Part shown: in pieces, positions 1 through 7,514 of the stretch
Position numbering within the stretch: position 1 is the first letter of the stretch
How the letters are laid out: every line of letters begins with the position of its first letter
Origin: DATCRE01 sp035493595
GTDB taxonomy: Bacteria > Bacteroidota > Bacteroidia > Cytophagales > Cyclobacteriaceae
NCBI GenBank assembly: GCA_035493595.1
Contig: DATJHZ010000309.1
Coordinates: 1 to 18,480, forward strand
Length of the DNA stretch: 18,480 bases
Direction: 5' to 3'
Notes under the pieces: generated by a model
The model's input: only the letters and a program-made list of their open reading frames with translations
Database searches by the model: none
What the model was told of the DNA's origin: nothing
Made by a program: the position numbers and the translations under genes

Positions 1-232
1 TTTTTTATAAAGTTTCGGGCATAAGACTTATCAGAAGTATTTTAATTATTAGAAATATCGAAATAAAAAGTGTCAGAGTGCCCTTTTACTCATATGACCG
101 ACTTGAAATTAAATTTCAGATTTAAGCAGATTTTAATCCAGAGCTTAACTATCATAAGTTAGGCTAGTTAACAATCCCTGATCTATAAAAGGTCTTGTCT
201 TTATGTTTGAACTCACTCTTTAATACAATGCT

Positions 233-589
233 TCACTTCGTACTAAACGGATGGCCTAAATAAATCATCACGAGTGGCATTGCGAGAAATGGAATTTCTA
301 TCAGAGCTGTTTTGATGTTATCAGTTTTTAAAGCAAGTGCCATAATGCAAAGTATTAACCCGGCATTCAGGAGATTGCCTGCGAAAAATGTTTGTGGTAC
401 CAATGTCATAACAGCAACGGCTAATGAAAGTATGCCAATTACTTTTGTCATGGTTGAACCGATGCCAAGATCAGCAAGCATCTTTGTTTCTTCAGGGTTC
501 ATCTTATTCATCACTCCTCCCCAACCGTGTTTAACATTCAGATATACAGTAATCAATATGAGTACTCCGCTTATTATTTTCGATGCCAT
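233..589 (-). CDS. DoxX-like small integral membrane protein
   Basis: This 118-residue protein is almost entirely hydrophobic. It has four predicted membrane helices at about residues 4-19, 45-63, 67-85 and 92-110, joined by short loops. A Lys/Asn/Glu-rich loop follows the first helix, and the protein ends in a Pro/Gly-rich tail (YLGHPF). The size and topology resemble the DoxX-like inner-membrane proteins common in Bacteroidota, whose biochemical role is mostly unknown. I chose the ATG at 589; an upstream in-frame TTG at 598 would add only three residues. A weak promoter-like TATCTTTC lies on the minus strand about 30 bases upstream of the start. The gene is separated from its neighbour by about 120 bases and seems monocistronic. 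The coding call is solid; the family assignment is moderate. Confidence 0.75.
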   Translation of the reverse strand: MASKIISGVLILITVYLNVKHGWGGVMNKMNPEETKMLADLGIGSTMTKVIGILSLAVAVMTLVPQTFFAGNLLNAGLILCIMALALKTDNIKTALIEIPFLAMPLVMIYLGHPFSTK

Positions 590-712
590 ATCAGTCAAGA
601 ATAAATATGCATTATGAAAGATACAAATAAAGTAGAATGAATTTATAGTTACGCATTAACGGCAGCATACGATTCTAATCTATTACTATCATAGCTACAT
701 AAAGTTAGGAGG

Positions 713-1747
713 TCATTTACTCACCACTTTGTTAACCAATGGAGCAACATGAGTGCCTATCAGTTCAATAGAATGCATAAGTTTTTCGTGAGACAACTCA
801 GCACTGTCCATTTGAAAAGTAAGTCGTGAGATACCACCAAGGCCTTCAGCATGACGAAGAATTTTATTTGCAACTTCTTCTGGTCCTCCAATAAGCAATG
901 CACCTGTTGGACCCATCTGCGCTAAGAATCGTGATCGTGTCATGGGTGGCCAGCCACGTTCCTTACCAATCTCTGTCATTGACGCAGCATAACCTGGATA
1001 AAAATCTTCGATGGCTTCATCTGTTGTATCACCTACATAGCCGAGTGAATGCAATCCTACTGTTAATTTTTCCGGAGCATGTCCTGCTTTCTTTCCGGCT
1101 TCTCTATACAAATCAACAAGTGGTCTGAAGTTATGCGTTTCACCACCAATTACGGCAACCATTAATGGCAACCCGAGTGTGCCCGCACGAACAAATGATT
1201 GAGGCGTTCCTCCAACACCAATCCATATCGGAAATGGTTTTTGTACAGGTCGTGGATAGACAGCCTGGTTATTTAATGCAGGTCGAAATTTACCAGACCA
1301 TGTAATGAATTCATTATCGCGGATCTTAAGAAGAAGATCCAATTTTTCGGAGAAGAGTGCGTCATAGTCTTGTAAGCTATAACCAAATAATGGAAATGCA
1401 TCAATGAATGATCCTCGACCTACTACCATTTCAGCACGTCCTTGTGAAATTAAATCTAACGTAGAGAAATTTTGAAATACTCGTACCGGATCAGCAGCAC
1501 TTAACACTGTAACAGCACTGGTTAAACGAATTTGCTTTGTACGTGCAGCAGCGGCTGCTAGAATAAGCGTTGGTGCAGAATCAAGAAATCCTTCACGATG
1601 ATGTTCTCCTATTCCGAAAATATTCAAGCCTACTTTATCAGCTTGTTCAATTCGCTCAAGCAATTGAGCCATCGCTATTTCATTACTTATTTCGTTGCCA
1701 GTTTTCTTACTAAACCTTGCTGCAAAACTATCTATTCCAATTTCCAT
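713..1747 (-). CDS. LLM class flavin-dependent oxidoreductase (luciferase-like)
   Basis: The protein is 344 residues, the usual length for a single-domain luciferase-like (beta/alpha)8-barrel monooxygenase. The N-terminus MEIGIDSFA, the GIGEHHREGF motif (Glu48-His49-His50), the segment TKQIRLTSAV that forms a core strand, and RAEMVVGRGSF are typical of the Atu2307/SP_0267-like subgroup of LLM oxidoreductases. Such enzymes use reduced FMN or F420 to oxidise small organic substrates in the cytoplasm; the substrate of this subgroup is not established. The ATG at 1747 fits the conserved N-terminus. The gene lies 57 bases downstream of the GH43 gene on the same strand, so read-through is possible, but the two have no obvious functional link. 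No intact flavin reductase gene is adjacent. Confidence 0.9.
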   Translation of the reverse strand: MEIGIDSFAARFSKKTGNEISNEIAMAQLLERIEQADKVGLNIFGIGEHHREGFLDSAPTLILAAAAARTKQIRLTSAVTVLSAADPVRVFQNFSTLDLISQGRAEMVVGRGSFIDAFPLFGYSLQDYDALFSEKLDLLLKIRDNEFITWSGKFRPALNNQAVYPRPVQKPFPIWIGVGGTPQSFVRAGTLGLPLMVAVIGGETHNFRPLVDLYREAGKKAGHAPEKLTVGLHSLGYVGDTTDEAIEDFYPGYAASMTEIGKERGWPPMTRSRFLAQMGPTGALLIGGPEEVANKILRHAEGLGGISRLTFQMDSAELSHEKLMHSIELIGTHVAPLVNKVVSK

Positions 1748-1804
1748 TAATAATACTTTATATTATGTCAGCTAACATGTGAATGCATTGCAAAGTTCAA
1801 ATAC

Positions 1805-2890
1805 TTAATGCATCGTCTTTAAGGGTCTTCTCTCTACACCTTCCTTTGTTATCTTGACGGGCACAATTAATCCTCCCTGATCAAAATACATTCTATCAAC
1901 ACAAACCTCACGATGATGACCATTTGTTGTCGATAGCGGTCTACGATGATAAAAAATATACCAATCATCTGTGTTGGGAATATTAATAACTGAATGATGA
2001 CCGGCACCTGTAGCAATAGCGGCATCTTGTTGCAATATTTTTCCTATTCGCTTAAATGGTCCAAGCGGTGAATCAGCCATCGCATAAGCAACACTGTAAT
2101 CAGGTCCTGTCCATTCTCCTTCAGACCACATGAGATAGTACTTATTCTTTCGCGTGATCATAAATGGTCCTTCGACATAGTGTTCAGGTGTGATGGATTT
2201 AAAAATGTTGCCATCATCAAAAGGTACAAAGCCCGTGAAATCTTTATTAAGTTTGCCAATGTTACAATGGCGCCATCCACCATAAATTAAATAATATTGT
2301 CCGTCAAGATCTTTAAATACAAATTGATCGATAGGCTGAGCACCATTATAAAACTTATCAATCAAAGGTTTGCCAATGTAATCTACGAATGGACCTTCTG
2401 GTTTATCTGATACAGCAACCCCAATACCTCCCGGTTGATTATCATTCTGAATATCATTAGCGCCAAAGAATAAATAGTACTTCCCCTCTTTCTCTGTAAT
2501 AGATGGTGCCCAGATTGAATATGCTGCCCATGATATATTCTTTACATCAAGTGCATGAGAATGTTTTTTCCAATGTGTGAGGTCGCTGGATGAGAAAACA
2601 TTTAAGAATGTCTGCTTAAGGTATTGAGCATTGATGGTATTCTTTTGTAAATTCTGTTGTGCCTGAGAAAAGGTTTCTGAGCGATCAGGTTCATTGTAAT
2701 CATCAGAGTACGTTGGATAAACCCAATACGTATTATTAAAAATTCTCGCTTCAGGATCGGCATACCATCCAGGAAAAATGGGATTCCCGGTTTTTATATT
2801 TTTCTGTGCATGAGACTTGATAAAAAGCGGCAGACAGAAACATACAACAAGGAGATATCGCAAGATGCTCATGTACGAGTTTGGTTTCAT
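1805..2890 (-). CDS. Secreted glycoside hydrolase family 43 protein
   Basis: The protein is 361 residues from the ATG at 2890. It begins with a Sec signal peptide: hydrophobic residues 9-24 and a probable cleavage after Ala28 in SHAQ. The rest fits a five-bladed GH43 propeller. The three expected acidic residues are visible: Asp45 in WYADPEA (general base), Asp188 in QPIDQFVF (pKa modulator) and Glu240 in VEGPF (general acid). The WAPSI motif, the GPF turns of each blade and the GAGHHSV segment near residue 292 also fit the family. GH43 enzymes cleave arabinose- or xylose-containing polysaccharides; the exact bond cannot be read from sequence. An in-frame TTG at 2905 is an alternative start. 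No SusC/SusD pair or other glycosidase is adjacent, so this is not part of a visible polysaccharide utilisation locus. Confidence 0.88.
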   Translation of the reverse strand: MKPNSYMSILRYLLVVCFCLPLFIKSHAQKNIKTGNPIFPGWYADPEARIFNNTYWVYPTYSDDYNEPDRSETFSQAQQNLQKNTINAQYLKQTFLNVFSSSDLTHWKKHSHALDVKNISWAAYSIWAPSITEKEGKYYLFFGANDIQNDNQPGGIGVAVSDKPEGPFVDYIGKPLIDKFYNGAQPIDQFVFKDLDGQYYLIYGGWRHCNIGKLNKDFTGFVPFDDGNIFKSITPEHYVEGPFMITRKNKYYLMWSEGEWTGPDYSVAYAMADSPLGPFKRIGKILQQDAAIATGAGHHSVINIPNTDDWYIFYHRRPLSTTNGHHREVCVDRMYFDQGGLIVPVKITKEGVERRPLKTMH

Positions 2891-3169
2891 ACTTACAGTT
2901 TTCAATTCATTAAATTAATAACTAATTGCGCTATATTACTGAACGACAAGATTTTTATCTGAACCAGTCATGGAAAAACAATAGGGCTGTAAAATTATTA
3001 ATTGCACAACGTGGTTGCTTAAAGTCTACAACTGCTGTATTATTTGTTAATTTCTCCTCTTTACTAAATCATGTGAGAGAATGAGATGATTTTATTTCTA
3101 TTCTTCATGTAATATCATGCAAATCTATTCATCAAAAAATGTAATTTACTATTCTAAAAAAGTGCAGGC

Positions 3170-4876
3170 ATGAACTTAAACCTTGAATCAGAAAAACAAA
3201 ACACGTACGATGCCATTGTTGTTGGCACAGGTATCAGCGGTGGATGGGCCGCCAAAGAGCTTACCGAAAAAGGATTGAAAACATTGGTGCTTGAGCGCGG
3301 ACGCGATGTTAAGCATGTTGTTGATTATCCCACCATGACAAAAGATCCATGGCAATTTTCAAATGCGGGAAGACTTACACCTGAAGAATTGAAATTCTAT
3401 CCTGTACAATCACGTACCAATTGGATTAATCAAGGTAATAAACACTGGTGGGTAAACGACCTGGAAAATCCCTATACAGAAACAAAACCATTCGATTGGA
3501 TTCGCGGCTACCATGCTGGTGGCCGATCTCTCATGTGGGGCAAGCAAACATACAGATTATCGCAAATGGATTTTGAAGCCAACGCTAAAGATGGTGTTGG
3601 TGTAGATTGGCCTATACGATATGGAGATCTCGCACCATGGTATGATCATGTTGAAACTTTTATAGGTGTAAGCGGTCGTGAGGAAGGACTTCCTCAATTG
3701 CCTGATGGAAAATTTCTTCCGCCAATGGAATTAAATTGTGTTGAAGAAGTATTTCGTGATAAGGTAGCAGAGAAATTCGGACGAAAGATAACAATAGGAC
3801 GTGTAGCGCATCTTACAGCAGCATTGCCACATGACCCATCGCGCGGAATTTGTCAATCGAGAAATCTTTGTGATCGTGGTTGTCCTTATGGAGCATACTT
3901 CAGCAGCAACTCTTCCACTTTACCGGCAGCACAAAGAACGGGCAACATGACGTTGCGACCACATTCTATCGTTCATTCTATTATCTATGACGAACAAAAA
4001 GGAAAAGCTGTTGGTGTGAAAGTGCTAGACGCTGAAACAAAACAAGAAATTGAATTCTTTGCAAAAATTATTTTCCTCAACGCTTCTACCCTTGGCAGTA
4101 CATTTATTTTATTGAATTCTAAATCGAGCCGATTCCCGAATGGACTTGGTAATGGAAGTGATCAATTGGGAAGAAATCTGATGGATCACCAATATCGTAC
4201 AGGTGCAGAAGCAGAAGTAGAAGGCTTTGAAGATAAATATTATATAGGTCGCAGACCCAACGGAATTTACATTCCACGCTTTAGAAACATTGGCAATGAC
4301 AAGAGCTCTGACTTTATTCGTGGCTATGGATATCAAGGTGGTGGTAGCCGTGAAGGCTGGTCACGTGGTGTTGCTGAAATGGCATTGGGTGAAGAGTTGA
4401 AAGACTCTCTTACTACACCCGGCAAATGGAAGATAGGCATTACCGGCTTTGGTGAGTGCTTACCTTACTCTGATAACCGCGCAACGTTGAACACTGAAAA
4501 GAAAGATGCATACGGTCTTCCTACACTAAGCATCGATGCTGAGTGGAAAGAGAATGAGAAAGCCATGCGGAAAGATATGCGCGAGAAAGCTGCTGAAATG
4601 CTTGAAGCTTCTGGTTTCAAAAATGTTCATACGTATGATGGCCCAGATAACATTGGTCTTGGCATTCATGAAATGGGCACTGCACGTATGGGTAAAGATC
4701 CAAAGACTTCCGTACTGAACAAATGGAATCAAGTACATGAGGCGCCAAATGTTTTTGTAACTGATGGTGCAGCCATGACTTCTTCAGCTTGTCAGAATCC
4801 ATCGCTAACCTATATGGCATTAACTGCCCGTGCTGTTGATCATGCTGTTAATGAATTGAAAAAAAGAAATCTGTAA
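3170..4876 (+). CDS. GMC family FAD-dependent oxidoreductase, large subunit of a Tat-exported dehydrogenase
   Basis: This 568-residue flavoprotein has the ADP-binding fold at its start (Gly19-x-Gly21-x-x-Gly24-Gly25, then VLERGRD) and the GMC C-terminal substrate domain. The catalytic His500 lies in GIHEMGTARMG and Asn543 in CQNPSLTY. It resembles gluconate 2-dehydrogenase and FAD-glucose dehydrogenase large subunits, which oxidise sugars or polyols and pass electrons to the respiratory chain. A mid-protein cluster Cys228-x5-Cys234-x3-Cys238 could hold an iron-sulfur centre, as in the FAD-glucose dehydrogenase alpha subunit, but this is inference. The protein has no signal peptide of its own. 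The next gene, 18 bases downstream, encodes a Tat-signal partner, which suggests hitch-hiker export to the periplasm. Only a weak AGG sits near the start. Confidence 0.93.
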   Translation: MNLNLESEKQNTYDAIVVGTGISGGWAAKELTEKGLKTLVLERGRDVKHVVDYPTMTKDPWQFSNAGRLTPEELKFYPVQSRTNWINQGNKHWWVNDLENPYTETKPFDWIRGYHAGGRSLMWGKQTYRLSQMDFEANAKDGVGVDWPIRYGDLAPWYDHVETFIGVSGREEGLPQLPDGKFLPPMELNCVEEVFRDKVAEKFGRKITIGRVAHLTAALPHDPSRGICQSRNLCDRGCPYGAYFSSNSSTLPAAQRTGNMTLRPHSIVHSIIYDEQKGKAVGVKVLDAETKQEIEFFAKIIFLNASTLGSTFILLNSKSSRFPNGLGNGSDQLGRNLMDHQYRTGAEAEVEGFEDKYYIGRRPNGIYIPRFRNIGNDKSSDFIRGYGYQGGGSREGWSRGVAEMALGEELKDSLTTPGKWKIGITGFGECLPYSDNRATLNTEKKDAYGLPTLSIDAEWKENEKAMRKDMREKAAEMLEASGFKNVHTYDGPDNIGLGIHEMGTARMGKDPKTSVLNKWNQVHEAPNVFVTDGAAMTSSACQNPSLTYMALTARAVDHAVNELKKRNL

Positions 4877-4894
4877 ATAATAAATAGAATTGAT

Positions 4895-5497
4895 ATGAAC
4901 AGAAGAGAAGCCATTCAACGTGCAAGCCTTGTGCTGGGATATGCCATAACGGGTCCAGTGTTAACAGGTGTTTTGCAAGGATGTAAAGCCTCACCAGAAC
5001 TTGCTTATAAACCTGTGTTCTTTTCAGAAGATCAGGCTTTGTTAATAAGTGAGCTTTCAGAAATTATTATCCCAAGAACTTCTACACCAGGTGCGATAGA
5101 TGCAGGTGTGCCTGGCTTTATTGATCAGATGATCCGCGAAGTGTATACTAAAGAACAACAAGAGAGTTTCTTAAAAGGACTTGCTGAATTTGATGCTGAA
5201 GCTAAAAAAGAATACAATGATAGCTTCATAGCATGTAGCGCCGAACAACGCGTTGCCTTTACCAAAAAACAACATGATGCTACTTTTGCAAAAGGTGTAG
5301 AAGGTGGCTCTGCAGGATGGTGGAATACTAAAGGCGGCGGCGACAAACCTTTTATTTTAAAAGTAAAAGAACTTACTATTCTGGGTTTCTTTACAAGTGA
5401 ACCAGGAGCCACAAAAGTTTTACAATACAATCAAGTACCCGGACCATACAAAGGCTGTTTACCTTTAGCTGAAGTGGGAAAAACCTGGGCAACGTAA
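4895..5497 (+). CDS. Gluconate 2-dehydrogenase subunit 3 family protein, Tat signal
   Basis: This 200-residue protein matches the small (gamma) subunit of membrane-bound sugar dehydrogenases. The N-terminus holds a twin-arginine signal (MNRREAIQ, a hydrophobic stretch to about residue 30) ending in LQGC, so it may be a Tat-exported lipoprotein. The mature part has the family pattern: a helix around ISELSEIIIPRTSTPGAIDAG, then VPGFIDQMI, and a C-terminal ILGFFTSEPGATKVLQY followed by YKGC. It lies 18 bases after the GMC gene and is surely cotranscribed. The known role of this family is to chaperone, export and anchor the flavoprotein. No cytochrome c subunit follows, so the electron acceptor must be encoded elsewhere or be a quinone. 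Confidence 0.9.
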   Translation: MNRREAIQRASLVLGYAITGPVLTGVLQGCKASPELAYKPVFFSEDQALLISELSEIIIPRTSTPGAIDAGVPGFIDQMIREVYTKEQQESFLKGLAEFDAEAKKEYNDSFIACSAEQRVAFTKKQHDATFAKGVEGGSAGWWNTKGGGDKPFILKVKELTILGFFTSEPGATKVLQYNQVPGPYKGCLPLAEVGKTWAT

Positions 5498-5522
5498 TTA
5501 TCCACTATTTCCAATTCAAGGT

Positions 5523-5569
5523 TAAAGGCCATAATCTGCTAATGTACAACTATCAGATTATGGCCTTTA
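5523..5569. terminator. Strong hairpin, likely bidirectional terminator after the GMC operon
   Basis: A perfect 16-bp inverted repeat (arms 5523-5538 and 5554-5569) encloses a 15-base loop. The arms begin and end with AAA/TTT next to a GGCC core, so the stem supplies a short U tract in either direction. It starts 25 bases after the stop of the subunit 3 gene. No separate long T run follows, so release efficiency is uncertain. Confidence 0.7.
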
Positions 5570-5699
5570 CTGTTAATATTTGAATCACTATCGATCTTCT
5601 TCATTTCGTTTGTACAGGAAATCAGACGCCTACGAATCTGATATAAAACGGTTACGTTTTGCTGAGAAATTATATTTATTCCAAAAAAAATCCTATCCT

Positions 5700-6014
5700 A
5701 TGGAAGAGAACACCAAAAGCAGTGAGCAAGTTGTTGGCGAGGTATATCAGTACGCCGCTAATCTGATGGTTAATCAAAACAAGAATTCAGTTGAAGTAAA
5801 AGATGCTCTCGTTGCCAAGGGACTCAGTGAATCTGCTGCATTTACAATTATTGGCAACATCGAAGACCAGATTGTTAAAGCCAAAAAAGATAGAGCCAAA
5901 AAAGATATGCTCTACGGTGCACTCTGGTGCATTGGTGGCACTGTTGCAACTGCAGCTCATATTGGTTTTATTTTTTGGGGGGGCTATTCTATTTGGCGCT
6001 ATTCAGTTTTTTAA
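5700..6014 (+). CDS. Small two-helix membrane protein, C-terminus frameshifted by a G7 run
   Basis: As written, the frame from the ATG at 5700 encodes 104 residues. A soluble helical N-terminus (MEENTKSSEQ... AFTIIGNIEDQIVKAKKDRAKK) is followed by a helix starting near residue 70 (MLYGALWCIGG). After a run of seven G (5977-5983) the frame gives YSIWRYSVF and stops. If one G is dropped, the reading continues WGAILFGAIQFFKGLANS and ends at 6045, which gives a regular second membrane helix with a Gly-rich turn, the expected build for this kind of Bacteroidota protein. The gene is therefore either a sequencing/assembly error, a fresh mutation or a slippage-prone tract. The longer frame upstream to 5580 begins at TTG and looks non-coding. 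Function is not known. Confidence 0.7.
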   Translation: MEENTKSSEQVVGEVYQYAANLMVNQNKNSVEVKDALVAKGLSESAAFTIIGNIEDQIVKAKKDRAKKDMLYGALWCIGGTVATAAHIGFIFWGGYSIWRYSVF

Positions 6015-6097
6015 AGGTTTAGCAAACTCCTTTAATGCTGATTGATCTTTGATTCAATCTAATACATGACGCATGTTCTATCAACATGTCTGATAAT

Positions 6098-6421
6098 TCA
6101 ATAAGTCGCCTGGCCAATATCCAGGCGACTTATTTTTTGCTTGGCATTAATTGTGAATTTGAAATAGGTTTTAAAATCTCCCCATTGATCAGAATGAAAA
6201 TGTCCGTAGAGATCCAGTCCATCATTTTCAATTTTATCAATGGATGTAAACCGCTCATGACCCAGGGCACTCTTCGAAAAGCTTGCTAAGTCTCTTGGAC
6301 TTCCATCATCATACAGTGTTGCATCAGAAGTGAACAAGCTATTCCAGATTTTCTGATCACCTTTTTGCAGTGCATCAATAGCTGCTTTTACAATCGGGTT
6401 TGTTAATTTATCCGTTATCAT
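6098..6421 (-). CDS. SnoaL/NTF2-like fold protein
   Basis: This 107-residue cytosolic protein has the alpha+beta cone pattern of the NTF2/SnoaL superfamily. An N-terminal helix (IVKAAIDALQKGDQKIWNSLF) leads into TSDATLYDDGSP, then GHERFTSIDKI and a closing pair of strands (FKTYFKFTIN, KISRLDIGQA). Such proteins act as small isomerases, cyclases or ligand-binding subunits; the substrate here is unknown. The ATG at 6421 starts 66 bases from the divergent AraC gene, and the two probably share a regulatory region. The last twelve codons lie over the plus-strand terminator hairpin at 6101-6138, so the C-terminal sequence is constrained by that structure. Confidence 0.85.
   Translation of the reverse strand: MITDKLTNPIVKAAIDALQKGDQKIWNSLFTSDATLYDDGSPRDLASFSKSALGHERFTSIDKIENDGLDLYGHFHSDQWGDFKTYFKFTINAKQKISRLDIGQATY
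6101..6138 (+). terminator. Rho-independent terminator
   Basis: Arms 6101-6113 and 6121-6133 form a perfect 13-bp stem (AAGTCGCCTGG core) with a 7-base loop. The T run 6133-6138 follows on the plus strand. It ends transcription from the small membrane protein gene at 5700. It lies wholly inside the 3' end of the convergent SnoaL-like coding sequence. Confidence 0.85.
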
Positions 6422-6444
6422 AATGGGTTAAATTTAGTTTGCTT

Positions 6445-6472
6445 CAAATTATTGGCAAATTAAGCTTTGCCA
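6445..6472. promoter_or_regulatory. Operator-like repeats in the SnoaL / AraC divergent region
   Basis: Two direct copies of CAAATTA (6445-6451 and 6456-6462) are 11 bases apart, one helical turn. Overlapping them is an inverted repeat TGGCAAA (6453-6459), six bases, TTTGCCA (6466-6472). AraC-family proteins commonly bind direct repeats, so this may be the autoregulatory site. The assignment is inference from position and symmetry. Confidence 0.4.
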
Positions 6473-6476
6473 CTGT

Positions 6477-6484
6477 TATCTTTG
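6477..6484 (+). promoter_or_regulatory. Candidate -7 box for the AraC gene
   Basis: TATCTTTG matches the Bacteroidota -7 consensus TAnnTTTG exactly. It lies only three bases upstream of the ATG at 6488, so the transcript would be nearly or fully leaderless. The -33 box is weak: a TTG at 6452-6454, 22 bases upstream. Confidence 0.35.
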
Positions 6485-6487
6485 TTT

Positions 6488-7408
6488 ATGAGCAAGAATG
6501 AAGATATTGTTATCTACGAAAATTTATACAACACATACAAAAACCTCGGGTTATCAGTAGAAGGTATTGATGAGTCAAAAGATTTTACTATTAACAACCT
6601 GGCTGACATTCATAAATCATTTCCTTTTAAGTCTACTGTATTCAGGCCAAGTTATTTCTCATTTGTATTTGTTAAAGATGGGCATGGTAAATACACAACT
6701 GATGATCTCACATTTGATACTGAGCCCGGCACTATCTACTTCACCAACCCTGGTCATCATAAAGCATTTGAGTGGTTTGATATGAAAGAGCTCTACCTGA
6801 TTACGTTGAGCGAATCATTCCTTAAAGAAAATGTACACCCAGAAATATTTGAGGAGTTTCCTTTTTTACTAGCTGAAACTGTACGCCCAAGAACACTAAC
6901 ACAAACTGCATTTGCTGAATTCGAAAATCTTTATTTGCAGATTCTAAAGGAATACAATTCAAGCTCACCTTATAAAAACAGAATCATTGGTAATCTATTC
7001 GTGGTGCTGTTGCTTAAAATAAAAGAGTATTTCTGGGCCGACTATAATCCTATTTACGAAGGAAACAGAAGCTCACAGATTGTGAAAACATTTAAAGAGA
7101 ATCTTGAAAAACACTATCGCGATCTTGCTGGTGGAAAAGTTCAGGTATTATTCCAGGTGCAGGACTATGCAAAATTGCAGAGTCTCAATCCTAATTATCT
7201 GAGCAATGTTATCAAGAGTAAAACAGGCCAGTCTATCAGTAACTGGATTTCAGATAAGACTATCGCTGAGGCTAAATCACTTCTTAAAAACTCGTCCATT
7301 TCTATTAAACAAATTGCCTTTCAACTGGGCTTTTCAGAGTCCAATCATTTCAGTAACTACTTTAAGAAACACACAAACTTTACCCCTAACGCGTTTAGAA
7401 AAGCGTAA
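6488..7408 (+). CDS. AraC family transcriptional regulator
   Basis: This 306-residue regulator has an N-terminal cupin-like sensing region (about residues 40-150, with FRPSYFSFVFVKDGHG and TEPGTIYFTNPGHHK) and a C-terminal double helix-turn-helix of the AraC type. The second HTH is clear in SISIKQIAFQLGFSESNHF followed by SNYFKKHTNFTPNAFRK. I start at ATG 6488; an upstream TTG at 6467 would add seven residues but lies in the operator-like region. The gene diverges from the SnoaL-like gene and precedes two short-chain dehydrogenase genes on the same strand, which are the most likely targets. The inducer cannot be told from sequence. Confidence 0.93.
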   Translation: MSKNEDIVIYENLYNTYKNLGLSVEGIDESKDFTINNLADIHKSFPFKSTVFRPSYFSFVFVKDGHGKYTTDDLTFDTEPGTIYFTNPGHHKAFEWFDMKELYLITLSESFLKENVHPEIFEEFPFLLAETVRPRTLTQTAFAEFENLYLQILKEYNSSSPYKNRIIGNLFVVLLLKIKEYFWADYNPIYEGNRSSQIVKTFKENLEKHYRDLAGGKVQVLFQVQDYAKLQSLNPNYLSNVIKSKTGQSISNWISDKTIAEAKSLLKNSSISIKQIAFQLGFSESNHFSNYFKKHTNFTPNAFRKA

Positions 7409-7493
7409 AAAATAGATCAGTTTCAGCTTTATCTGTCATATTTATAGGTAGTGCTGTGAAATCTGTACTTTTTTGGACAGCCGTTGCCTGACC

Positions 7494-7507
7494 TTTGATT
7501 CATCAAA
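7494..7507. promoter_or_regulatory. Palindrome upstream of the first SDR gene
   Basis: TTTGAT, two bases, ATCAAA forms a perfect 6-bp inverted repeat ending 7 bases before the ATG at 7515. It could be an operator for the neighbouring regulator. The site is short and AT-rich, so chance occurrence is possible. Confidence 0.3.
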
Positions 7508-7514
7508 CTAAACA

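Noticed and set aside
104..118. Palindrome TGAAATT-A-AATTTCA
   Set aside because: AT-rich, isolated, not near a gene start; no supporting context.
3..123. Open plus-strand frame running in from the left edge (about 40 codons, stop at 121-123)
   Set aside because: Short, AT-rich, no recognisable protein features; an open run of this length is expected by chance. I see no gene in 1-232.
202..209. TATGTTTG, a full match to TAnnTTTG on the plus strand
   Set aside because: No plus-strand gene follows; the next gene is on the minus strand and ends here.
5580..5699. Upstream in-frame extension of the small membrane protein (40 residues from a TTG)
   Set aside because: No methionine start, composition unlike a protein N-terminus, and the ATG at 5700 fits the domain start.
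7474..7488. TGGACA-N4-TTGCC resembling a sigma-54 promoter before the first SDR gene
   Set aside because: Spacing is one base too short and the -24 element is imperfect.
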